Source of the DNA: Porphyra umbilicalis
Lineage: Eukaryota; Rhodophyta; Bangiophyceae; Bangiales; Bangiaceae
NCBI GenBank assembly: GCA_002049455.2
Contig: KV918860.1
Location: 124,001-188,000, forward strand
Direction: 5' to 3'
Length of the DNA: 64,000 nt
The position numbers and the translations under genes were made by a program. The notes under the pieces are model-generated. The model did no database searches. It was not told where the DNA came from and saw only the letters and a list, made by a program, of their open reading frames with translations. Of the stretch, positions 9,852 through 20,084 are shown piece by piece (within the stretch, counting starts at the first letter, position 1; every line of letters starts with the position of its first letter).

Positions 9852-12844
9852 TCACGCGCGCGCGCTCTGCCTGACGCGCAGCTCAACTACCTGCCGGTAC
9901 TGGGTATGCACGCTGTCGCACAGCTTCTGGAGGTACGGATGGTCGATACGGGAGTGGTCCTCCCGCGCGCGCTTGAACACCACAGTGTTGAGGCCGACCT
10001 CGCTCTCCACGTAGCAGATGGAGGCCCACATTGGGAGCCCCCGCAATTGCCCGACCTGACACTTCATTTTGTTCTGGTTCTTCTTGAGGAAGACCGTCAC
10101 GCCCATGTCGGACAGGATGGTGCCAATGGTGCGGAGGCAATCGCGGGCGGGGAGGGCAGTTTCAAAGCTCGGCGGCTCGGCCGCGCCAGACAGGCCCAGG
10201 AGCGTCCGTACGCCCGCACGGCCACGGCGGCTGTCGTCCTGGTTGCGCATCGCCGCGGCCATGCTTTGCGTCGACGGGCCGCTGCCAATCCGGGAGGGGG
10301 GCGCAGGATGGGCCGCTGCCGCTGGCCCGCTGCTTGGCGGCATGCCGGTCGCCCCGCCTCCACCAGGGCCCTTCATACCTCCGAAGCCGCGCATGCCCCG
10401 TGCTGGCACAGACGGGGAAGGCTTGATCGATTGAGCGTCTCGACGGCGTGACCCGTCTTTGCTGCTCAGACTGTCGCGCCGCTCCCTGCCGCCGCTGCCA
10501 ACCGAGTCGGTCCTGGAGACGGCACCGTCACGGAGGAACGCGTCAGCGTCGCCACCCTTACCCGACGACGTGGCAGGAGAGCGCCGCCCAGACCGAACCG
10601 GCTGCGTCGGTCGAGACGGGGCCCCGGACACGACCGCCCCGGCCAGCGCGTTGCTCATCGTGGCCACGCCGGCGTTGGAGACCTTTGCAGGGGCCCCCTC
10701 TGCACTCCTCCGCCCCCCAGCGCTCGAAGGCGCCGGCGCGACTGGCACTTGCTCGTCGTGGAAGACGAGCTCGTCAGCCTCCCGGTCCAGGTCCGCGTCG
10801 TCGACGAGAGTGAGCTCCGGCCCATCCTTGGAGCCAAAGTTCGCTACGGGCATTGGCCGTTGTCGCCGCCGGGGTGGGGATGGGGGCCTTCCAGCCAGCC
10901 GCGTCACGGCTGTGAAATCGCCCGTCTCGTCAGACTTGGTACGGCCAAGCGGCTGGCGCGGCGGCGCACCATTCGCGCCCGACTGGCCGCCCGGCGACGA
11001 GGTCGCGCCCGGGGAGGGCACCAGCAACCTACAGTCGTCCGCACCCATTGTCTCGCTCAAAAAGTTGACATCCAACGGCGGCACCGCATCGCCAGTGTGG
11101 CGACGAGGGGACTGGGCGACCGCCAACTCCCCGCTGGATGGCCCATCGTCCTGCGCATCACCACCCTCGCTGCCCGACGCGGCGAGCGGCCCGTCAGACG
11201 ATGACGAGCGCTTCTCCTGTGGGGCGTGCTCCCCCGACCCATTGTGTCGGGCAATGATCGAAACGACCTCGGCAGTGTCAGTCGTTCCGGTCGGACGGGG
11301 CGGCTTTTTCCGCCCGCGCGGCGACCGCCGCCCGGTCCCACCCTCGTCCCGTGAGGGCCCCCCCGGCGCATCCTCATCGACGACCCGACGGGCATTCGAG
11401 GAGGGGGTAGTGGCGGGGAGAACCGACCGCGGCGGGCGGGCTTCTACCGCCTCTTCTCTACCGTCAACAGCGACGGGAGTGGAGCTGCCGCTACCGTTGG
11501 TCGACGCATCATCCAGGGAGCCCGACGACCCTGCGTCACCCCCCGCGGCTTGGCTCCGGGGTGGCCGCCGGTGTCGCCGCTTGGCCGGCTCGTAGCCGAC
11601 CAGGTACCAGGGATGCTTTTGCACCTCGTCCAGGTTCATCCGCCCCGGTGGATCCTTGACGAGCAACTTTCGTACAATGTCCGCCGCACCGTCGGGAAAG
11701 TTGGGCGGAAATTGGACGGGGGCGTGGGAAATCGCCTCGTACAACCGCCTGGGGTCGGGGTCATAGAAGGGTAGCCGCCCGGCGAGCAGCACGTAGAGAA
11801 TGACGCCGACCGACCAGGTGTCGACCAGCGCGCCGTTGTAGCCGGTGCGGGAGGAGGCTGGTGCCAAAATCTCGGGCGCGCAGTAGTTGGGACTTCCGCA
11901 CTGGGTGTGCAACAGCTGCTCCCCTTCGACGCCAGCAGCCATCTGCGACAGTCCCGACAAGCCAAAGTCGGCAATCTTCAGGTGCGACGTGCGGCTGTCC
12001 AGCAACAGGTTCTCTGGCTGCAGCGGGAGCCAGGAGACGACCGCAAACACAATTGCAGAGCAGCACAAAGCAACCGATCGGTCAGACGCTTGCCATGCGC
12101 TGCCACGCGCACTCAAGAGGCGCGGCAGAGAAAGACACCAAGCGAAACATACAAAGTAAGACGAGTACAAGAACGGCGGAACATACCTTCAAGTCGCGGT
12201 GCACCACTCCCCTGGAGTGGCAGTAGGCAACACCGGCTACGAGTTGCCGAAAGTAGTGGCGCCCCTCGTCCTCTGTCAGCGCCCCGTCCCGGTGGATCTT
12301 GGTAAACAGCTCCCCACCCTGCACAAAGTCCATGACAAGGTAGAGCCGCTGAGGGCTCGCCAGTACCTGCCGCAGCCGCACGATGTTCTCGTGGGAAAGC
12401 GCCTTCATGATGGCAATCTCTCGCCGCACGTTGGACGTCATGTGCATGCTGGCAATGGACTCCTTCTCCATGACCTTGACGGCCACTTCCTCCCCGGTCT
12501 TTTCATCGACCGCACGCTTGACCCTGAGACAGGGGACGTGCATCCAAAACACCAGCGACAGCGGGGGCAATACATACCAAGCATACGACCCAAAAGGACA
12601 CAAGTAGTTAGTATCCGAGGCGCCATAGCAACACTGGAAAGAGGGGTACAGCAGCCAAGCCGGGCGCCTCACACCGCAAACCCTCCAGCAACCGAGAGAG
12701 GGAGCAGGGGGGAGGAAAGGAGTAAAGCGGAGGCAAACAGAGCACAAGACCTCGACCGCTCAACAGAAGCCCCCCAACGTACTTGGCAAACGTGCCGGTA
12801 CCCAGTGTGTCAAACAGTAGAAAGTGCCCCACCCGCGACGCCAT
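9852..12844 (-). CDS. CIPK/SnRK-like Ser/Thr protein kinase (3 exons)
   Basis: Exons 12844-12783, 12523-12187 and 12017-9852; introns of 259 and 169 nt with GTACGT and GTATGT donors and CAG acceptors. Splicing gives 854 residues and rebuilds an unbroken kinase domain: Gly-rich loop GTGTFAKV (15-22), VAVK Lys37, HRDLKPEN (129-136), DFG (150-152), CGSPNYCAPE in the activation segment, and the domain end at HPWY. The fold is closest to plant CIPK/SnRK3, SnRK1/AMPK and BRSK kinases. Residues from about 280 to 740 are a Ser/Pro/Gly-rich, probably disordered linker. The last ~110 residues (MGVTVFLKKNQNKMKCQVGQ and following) resemble a KA1-type regulatory domain. No clear NAF motif was found, so calcium-sensor binding is not shown. 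The start Met at 12844 directly precedes the fold. Confidence 0.88.
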
Positions 12845-14298
12845 GGTGCCAGCCGCTCGGTACCCTCCCCCTACGGCCCGCACATGAAACACCCGACCGC
12901 TCAGGGGAGCAAGCCGACCGTCCGACCGCGTCGTCCGCACAAGGCCGGGTCAACCACGGCTCCTGCGCAGCAGCGACGACCCCACACGCCCCCGGTCTGT
13001 CGAGAACCGCCCACGCACCGGCGGCACCCGTTGGAGCCCCAGCCCGCAACCGACGGCGTCGCTGGTCTTTACACGGGCCGGGGCCCGCGCGTGTGTCTCG
13101 AGCAACACTGCGACAAGCAGAAGCGCACCCGCGTCGGCCCAAAGACGGGCGGCGTCCCTCACACACACCTCCCCGCCTCCTCGTCGGCCGCCGCAAGACA
13201 ATGGGGGAACTGTACGCGCCGGATCGCGAGCGGCAGCCCAAAGAGTGCACCAAGCCAGCGAGCAAAGACGGGGTACGTAGGGCGCCCGCCGACAAGGAAT
13301 ACAGCTGCCCGTGCGGCACAATGCCACGGGACAAGCGCAGGGCGAGGGAGGGCGGCGGGGCAGTCGGCACATGGAGCAGAGGAGCACCGCCGTCGCCAAC
13401 CACACGCGGCGCGTCGCACAGCGCCGGCGCGCGAACGCGTCGCTGCCACGCCACCGTCGCGGGTGGGTGACGTTGCCGGCCCTGCGGCCGCAACCATGAG
13501 GAGAAACTGGGTTGGGGGGCGGCCCGCCGCGTTGCCCCGTGCCGCCACCGCCCCCGCCCACCCACACCCTCTCTCCCCCACCGCAGCGTTGACGCGCACA
13601 ATTTGGTGGCGAATCCCCCCCCTACTCCCGCGCTCATTGGCGGGCGGTGCCCACGCGGGGCGCGTATGTCGCCGGCAACCGGGCAGCAACAGCGACGCTC
13701 GGGGTGTGCGGTCAGAGGGGCGGCTCACAGGGGGGCAGAGGCGGACACGAGAAGCCGCTCAGATAGACGACCGGTGCGGGGAGGAAATCGTGCGAGGGGG
13801 TGTGTGTCACCACCACCAGTTGACGGTGCATCCACTGTTCCAAGAGGCCCGCCGACGGGGGTGGTCCAGTGAGGGGCCCACCCTCTCTCCAAACCCACAA
13901 ATCAGGACGCGCCGAGCTGGACGGGCCGACACGCGTGCCGCCGCGGGGTCCTCTGGAATCCCCGAGCCCGACGCGCAGCCCCACGGGAGGCCCGACGTGT
14001 GCCGCCGCGGTCACACTGGTCCTGAATCTTCACTCAAACGGGCGTCACCGCCGCGCAACCCTGCAGACCACCTGGTGCCGCCCCCCTCCCTCGAGCCATT
14101 TGCCGCAAGACGAGGCACCAAACGTGCGCGGTCAACCGAGCTTGCTTTGCTGAACCCCACCGGCGAGTTGGGTCGGGGGTCTCACCTAGCGGTCTGGGCC
14201 GCCTCTCTGAGCGGTGCGCCGGGAGACAGCTGCCACCGACAGCCGAGCGGAGCCTCGACCCCAGCGGGGCCAGCACCGTCCAAAAAGCGGCCTGTGAG
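12845..14298. other. GC-rich intergenic, no gene seen
   Basis: Upstream region of the kinase gene. Long ORFs exist on both strands (for example 12824-14377 on +) but are Arg/Pro/Ala-rich, mutually overlapping and unlike any family. I treat them as composition artefacts. Confidence 0.45.
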
Positions 14299-15400
14299 TA
14301 GGGTTGCCCAATTGGTTCGCGCGGCCGAACCAGTTCATCCGATGTTTTCGGTGGCCAATAACCAGTTTTTAAACTAGTTACTGGGCCACGGCAGAGCGCC
14401 AGCCACACATGAGACTGGGGGGCTGCGGCTCGTCCCGGGCGAGGGGGATCCGCTCTCCCAGTCCAGGCCGACCCCCGCAATACACTCCTCCCCCCCCTGT
14501 CATGTTCCATTATCTCTGTCGCTCTTAGTGCCACACCTTACGAGCCTGTTGCAGTTCTACCTCCCTCCTCGCCCCCCCGCCGAACGCTCTGTCGTCGGTT
14601 GGCGCCCTGATGCTATGTGCTGCACCCACGCTGGCATTAGACTTGTCCCAGGCATCCGTCTACTGCACCGCTTGGGGTAGTGACATCTTCCCTCGTCGTC
14701 ATGTCCACCCACATGGTATGATACACGGGGAGGTGCTGGTGTGTATCTGTGAGTGATGTGTCTGTAGGTGATAATGTGGACGTCAGTCGAACTGCCAGTA
14801 TGTACGATGTTGTCTGTGTGCAGCGCGTCTGACATGTTCATCTGTCTGCTCTACGCGGAGTTCCCTTCTCTTCTGCTTCTTTATGCATGTTGTGTTTTTG
14901 GCGTGTGCAATGGTCCTCGTCGTTGCTTTTCTTTCTCAAATCTACTCGAGGCTGCTGGGTGCATGCACCTTCACTCTTCGCGCATGATTGCGTGTTGCGT
15001 ACGTAGCCGTCCCTTTCCTGTGCGGGTGTGTGCGGTATGGTTGCACGACATGTGTGCGGTGCGGTTGCACGACTTGCGCGCGGTGTGGTTATACCTCGGG
15101 TTATACATCTCGTTACACGACTCGTGTGCTGCGTGTAGTTACACGACTCGTGTGCGATGTGTGAGACGAAGACAAAAGTCGTCGGTTCGAGTCGTGCACA
15201 GGTCATCAAGTTGGGTTGTGTCCCGCACTTAAACCCAAGGAGCACAGGCAATTTCGGTCACATGACAGCAACGCTCTCATACTTGATATAACCGGTTCGA
15301 CCAATACTTTGCATCCGAAACTAGTTCGCAAGCGATGTCCGATTTTTACCCAATGTAAACCAGTTTGTACCAATTACGATAAACCAGTTGGGCAACCCTA
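14299..15400. mobile_element. hAT-like non-autonomous transposon, 1102 bp
   Basis: Left end TAGGGTTGCCCAATTGGTT at 14299; the right end is its inverse with one difference (TAGGGTTGCCCAACTGGTT read from 15400). The flanking octamers, cctgtgag (14291-14298) and tctgagag (15401-15408), match at 6 of 8 positions, like a decayed 8-bp target duplication. TA-G ends and 8-bp duplications are typical of the hAT superfamily. Subterminal AACCAGTT/AACTAG motifs recur at both ends. A short tandem block with TTRCACGACT units lies near 15045-15160. No transposase ORF is present. Confidence 0.72.
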
Positions 15401-17226
15401 TCTGAGAGCTAATAAACAGGAGCCGTCACAGCGCCGCAGGTGCCCCGCTACACGACTGGCGGCCGAGAGCGTAGCAGCTGTGCCGACCAGATGCCACCCG
15501 CGACAGCCCCCCCAAGCGCATGAGTGGTCGCCGACACCGACTTCGCGCCGCCCCACCCGAGGCGACGCGTGCGCGCCGCTGTCGTGCCGCGCGCACCGGA
15601 GGCAAGTCAAGGCAGCTCGGGTGCAGCGCCCTGCGTCAGTTGTCGTCCGTGGTCTGCTCACGTCGTGTTTCTCAGTCAAAAAGCTGGACGACAGTGAGTG
15701 CCGCGGCAGACGCCAAGCAGCCGTGAAAGACCGAACGACCAACTATCACTCATTTCTGGTGCCTTGTCAGTCATTTGGTTTGCGTAGCCCCCCTACAAGC
15801 AGACATCAATGCGTTCGAGATGAGGTGCAGCTGCTGTATTGTTAATGAAATTGGAAAGTATGAACAAATACAATGAAGAATGGTCTCACACTTTAATTTG
15901 CGAAGCTTCTGTGCTGCTGTCGGAACACGTGGCGTTTTGCCCCTGGATGGCAAACGTTGATTGGCGCGAAGGGTGGGCCGAATCTTTAAAAGTATTGGCT
16001 GTCGGCTAGATCAGGACCGCATCATGCTTGCAGCGCACGTGGCGCCTGTTGGATGGTGTGTCCAGCAGTAGGATACAGTGGGTCTTGCCAGCCAGGTTCC
16101 CTGGTTGGAGTTTGCCTCCAACATACCCCCACCGCCCCTTCACACGGTGTCTTTTTCCCCGCAGAACCCCGGGCAGGCATGTCGAGCAGATGCGCGCGTT
16201 GTTGCTGGCCTTCTCTGCCACAGGTTGTTGTAGTCGTGGCACGTTTCCGATCGACGAGTGGCCTCGCCCAAGCCATCCATGCCCACCCTGCGGAAGTCAC
16301 ACATAACAGTATCCATATGATCGCCACGTCTTGGCTTGCAAAAGCCTTGATTGCACGATCATGGCCACTATTCGATCGACCTTTTACAGCCCCTTGCACG
16401 ATCGGGACATGCTTCGGGCGGGATATGGATTGGGACCAGGGGTCTTCAAGCGTACTTTTCAAGTAGCACCCTGTAGGTGGGGTTTTGATTTCCGAGGATC
16501 TCTGAAGGTGATTGAGACTGACTGTATGTTATTCAAAGCTTTTTTTTTCTCGACCAACTCAGATTCGAAGTGCTTCTGCACATATCACTAGAACTTCCAG
16601 TAATGACATTTTAAGTGTAGTAGATTACTTTTCTAATCCCAATGTTGATAAATGAAGGGAAATGATAAAAGACAAAGATATACGTCGTCAAATGGCTTAC
16701 AAAACAACAGTCACGGACCAAAAATATGAATATTTAACCCCGGAAGTCGGTCGCCGCGCGCAACTCGAGGCGGTGGGGGGGGGCAGGGGGGCAGGCGCCC
16801 TGTGACCCCTGTGGCAGGACAGTCCTTCTGAGCCACGTAACTCTATTCGCTTTTAACGTCATCGCGACACTTCCAACGCTGACCCGCCCTCAGATCCCTG
16901 AGGACATGAATACAGTCTGTCACCTCTGAAACGGAGAGCAAGTCCCACGATCTAAGTATATGTGTGCATCACCACACCTCAGGCGTCCTCCACCTCTCCC
17001 CTGGTCTGATTCCTGCGAGTTTGGTCAAGAATCATCGCGCCCAATCGGCCTACAGTGGGGAGATTCCTCAGACGCAACAGGCCACAGGTGCGCCACAGGT
17101 GCGCCACATCGCATAGTAGGGCCGTCCCCCACATGCCGATGTGGAGTGCGCTGCAGCCGCGTTCCACATGGTCATGTGCAGCGCACTTCCGGTGCAATGA
17201 GTTCGCCGGGCACGGCGGGGCGTTCT
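15401..17226. other. Intergenic, no gene seen
   Basis: Mixed composition, including an AT-rich patch near 16600-16740. ORFs are short and unrecognised. Confidence 0.45.
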
Positions 17227-17347
17227 TCATCGCGTTGACACGCTTCTAGTGCTGTAAAGCAATACACCCTCGTCGGCCCGGAAAGTTAATCCACATGGGC
17301 TTGAAGAAAAAACCGGCCCTGATGACCACGCACAGGCCGATTTCAGA

Positions 17348-17982
17348 TTACAATGTGGGTCCACATTGCCAGCAATGGCATTTGTGTCCCACCCCCAGTG
17401 AAGCGCCACTGCGCCGGGGAAAGGGCAGGGTCCGCCCGAGGCCTCTGCGCGGCGCGGCCGTGAGCAGCGCCAGCACCTCGCGCAGCCGCAACACGTGCGC
17501 GTCGTGGCCCGCCACCGTCGCCCACGGGAGCGGGGCGGGGGGCTCGGGCTCGGGCACAGTGTCGCCCGTCTCGCCCCGCCGGCGGCGCTTGGGCGCTCCG
17601 CCCGACACTGACTGGTCGGTGCGGGCGCGCTTGGCCCCCACGGGGCGCACCGGCGAGCCGCCTGCGTCGACGGGCGGGGGAAGGGGGGGCGCACGCGGTT
17701 GGCGGCGCTCGCGGCGCTCGCCGGCGGCGCCGCCGCACGCGGGCGGGGCGGCAGCGTGTGGCGGCGCACCCCAACGAGCGACGCCACGGCATCCTGCACG
17801 GCGGCATGCGCCGCGTCCCGCGCGGGACGCCGACCACGAGACGTACCGCGCGGCGAAATCGTGCTGCAGACGGGGGGTCGACGGGCCGGCGCGGGCAAAT
17901 GACAGGGCGGCCCCGCGCGCACCCGCGCAGCCGAGCGAGCCGCGCGCGCATGCACGAGGGCGCCTCGGTGCGGCGACGACGC
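17348..17982 (-). pseudogene. Fragment with ATAD2-type AAA N-terminal motif
   Basis: An ATG at 17982 with a TATA-like GTATAAA about 40 nt upstream opens a basic, Ala/Arg-rich frame. In a different minus-strand frame (17650-17348) comes a KRARTDQ...KRRRR basic patch, then PWATVAGHDAHVLRLREVLALL. That resembles the opening of the first AAA domain of ATAD2/Yta7 proteins (DSVGG...LKEMV). The frame then ends without Walker A or Walker B. No single frame spans the region. It looks like the 5' part of a broken ATAD2-like gene, lying downstream of, not upstream of, the better-preserved piece at 18846-20084. The family call rests on one short motif. Confidence 0.35.
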
Positions 17983-18019
17983 CATCGGCGGTGATCGTAG
18001 TCGCATCGACAGGTCCGTG

Positions 18020-18026
18020 TTTATAC
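18020..18026 (-). promoter_or_regulatory. TATA-like GTATAAA
   Basis: On the minus strand CGGGTATAAACACGG lies about 40 nt before the ATG at 17982. The GC-rich flanks make the AT core stand out. It may be a surviving promoter of the broken AAA-like gene. Confidence 0.3.
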
Positions 18027-18036
18027 CCGCCGACAA

Positions 18037-18845
18037 CCGGGGGGCACCTTCTAATATTTAATCACGGATGTTTGTATCAATATTGTAGCCTCCGGATCTG
18101 GTATGTAGTGGTCCGTGATTTTCGAATATGAGAAATCATTGTGTGAAGAACTCGTACAGACATTTGCTTGGGTGCTGTTTCCAGCAGGAGAACGGAAGCG
18201 CCCCAGCGGAAACGGAAAGGACCTCCGACCCCGCAAGGCCGTCCCGAGTCCAGCCGTGATTTTCTTTTCCAGCGGGGGTGAAATTAAGCCTTTATCAGAG
18301 CCCAGTTGTGAAGCGTTGGGGTCAGACGGACATTGATACCTTTTACAGAGTCGGCCCCCCCCTTTGTACCGACGGACGGTTGTCATCCGGGGGAAGAAAG
18401 CCACCTGTTCCGACAGTACCATACAAGCTTCGCGGATGAAACAATAGAGACAGCACCCGCCGTCACCCATGTTGGACCGACGGATCCGCGGGCAGAGGGG
18501 AGACAGACGGCGGCATCAGCGTGTCCCCGTGTTGCAGCTGCGGTCCGTACGGGGAACCAGCTACCGCTGCGTCCGGCCGAGTCCCGACCACCTGCGCAAT
18601 GTCCCCCCACCGGCCGGTGCTTGCGTCTAGACACCTCGCGTGCGCTTTGCCGGCCGTCCACGAGAGCCGTCAGCGGCGCCGTCGGCGCCGCCACCACCAT
18701 CGTACGTGTCGTCATTGGCGGCACCGTCGGCTGTGCTTGCGCCGACACTCGGCGCTTCGCCGTCGAGCGGGGCGGTGGCATCCAAAAGGCAACCCCATAG
18801 GGCCGCCCCCTTCTGGACCTCCATTGACAGGAGGGCGCGGAGACT
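18037..18845. other. Intergenic between AAA-like pieces, no gene seen
   Basis: AT-richer at first (18050-18330), then GC-rich. ORFs on both strands near 18380-18960 show no recognised motif. Confidence 0.4.
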
Positions 18846-20084
18846 CTAAAACACGTGCTCCATCGCGTCGACGCTCCAATCCGCCGACTGTGTCTGCAAC
18901 GCCTCCATCCGTGCGTGTACGTCCTTCAAGGGTACTGGCAGGCGTACACCGAGCTTGACCTTCACGGCGACCTTGTCCATGCACATCTTGATGATGTGGG
19001 CACAGTAGTCGCGGCGCTGCGCATCCGTGGCGGATTCGACAGAAACGGTGGAGGGGAAAATGGCCAGCAACGCACGACGGGCGCGCCGATCCGTTGTGGC
19101 CAGAACCAACAGCGGCGTGCCGAAGGGTACGTCCCGGGGCGCCGCCTCAAAAAAGCGCAGGTCCGTCGAGTCCCCCGCCGACGGGTCGTCCACCCACAAG
19201 TCTGCGTGTGGGATGAAGAGCACGGCCGGCGCGGCGCGCGTGGCGGCGTAAATTGTCTCTGCCAGCCGCTGCTGGGGGGTGCGCGCACCAGCCCCACGTG
19301 TCAGCGACACAAAGCCCGCGTCATAGATCGGCATTGGTGTCAGCGCATGAAGAACCGCAGCTGCGACGGTGCCTTGCCGCATCCCGTCGTCTCCGTCAAT
19401 GAGCAGTCGCTGGGGCAAAATGGGAAGGCCCGCGGCCATGCCGCTGAACACAGTGTCCGCGCCGCACCCAACCGCCGCTGCGGCGCAACGCCTATTCATT
19501 GACAGGAGCCGGTGGATGGGAAAGTGGCGAGTGAGAAACCCCCGCACGTCGGTCAGCGTCGGTGTCAGCAGCGGCGACACGCGTTGGGGGAGCGGCCGCC
19601 GCAGGGGCGGCGGCGCCCCGAGCCGCGTGGACCGTTCGCGCCGGTAGAAGGTGGCCTTCCAGTCGACACGCAAGTCGACAGCGTTGTGGGCAACCTCCTC
19701 GAACGAGTCGGGCCACCCCGGAAACCGCCGCGCGAGGACGGTCGTGGCGGCGTCGTCATAGAGGCCCGCGAGCTCGGCCCCCGACCAGTCGTCGGTGTGG
19801 TCGGCGATCCAGGTTGCGTCCTCGGCGGTCATGCGCACACCCTCCGCGGCGGCCGACACGCGCATGATGGCCGCGCGGCCGGCCGCGTCGGGGAGCCCAA
19901 AGGGCAGCTCCGTACCAAACCGGCCGGGCCGACGAAACGCGCGATCGATCAGGTCGACATGTAGCATATCTTCGCCCGAAATTGGCAATTTGCCGCAGGT
20001 AGCCCCGTTGACTGGCCAAAGCCCACGTACTGTGGGAATTGGCCTGTGGCATGCTCTTTGGGGGGTTTCTTCCGCATTGTTCAT
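18846..20084 (-). pseudogene. Truncated ATAD2/Yta7-like AAA ATPase
   Basis: A 412-codon frame. From about residue 45 it matches the second half of the first AAA domain of ATAD2/Yta7: RAFRRPGRF with the arginine-finger region, LPFGLPDAAGRAAIM, then WSGAELAGLYDDAATTVLARRFPGW. A degenerate second AAA module follows: QRLLIDGDDGMRQG at the Walker A position without the canonical Lys, APAVLFIPHADLWVDD at the Walker B position, and TPLLVLATTD. The inactive second module is normal for this family. Missing are Walker A and B of the first AAA domain and the C-terminal bromodomain. The first ~44 residues are not AAA-like, and I see no upstream exon to supply the missing half. ATAD2 proteins act on chromatin and histones; this copy is probably non-functional unless exons were missed. 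Confidence 0.6.

Noticed and set aside
12824-14377. 517-codon plus ORF opposite the kinase promoter
   Set aside because: Arg/Pro/Thr-rich, overlaps other frames, no conserved segment, and runs into the hAT-like element.
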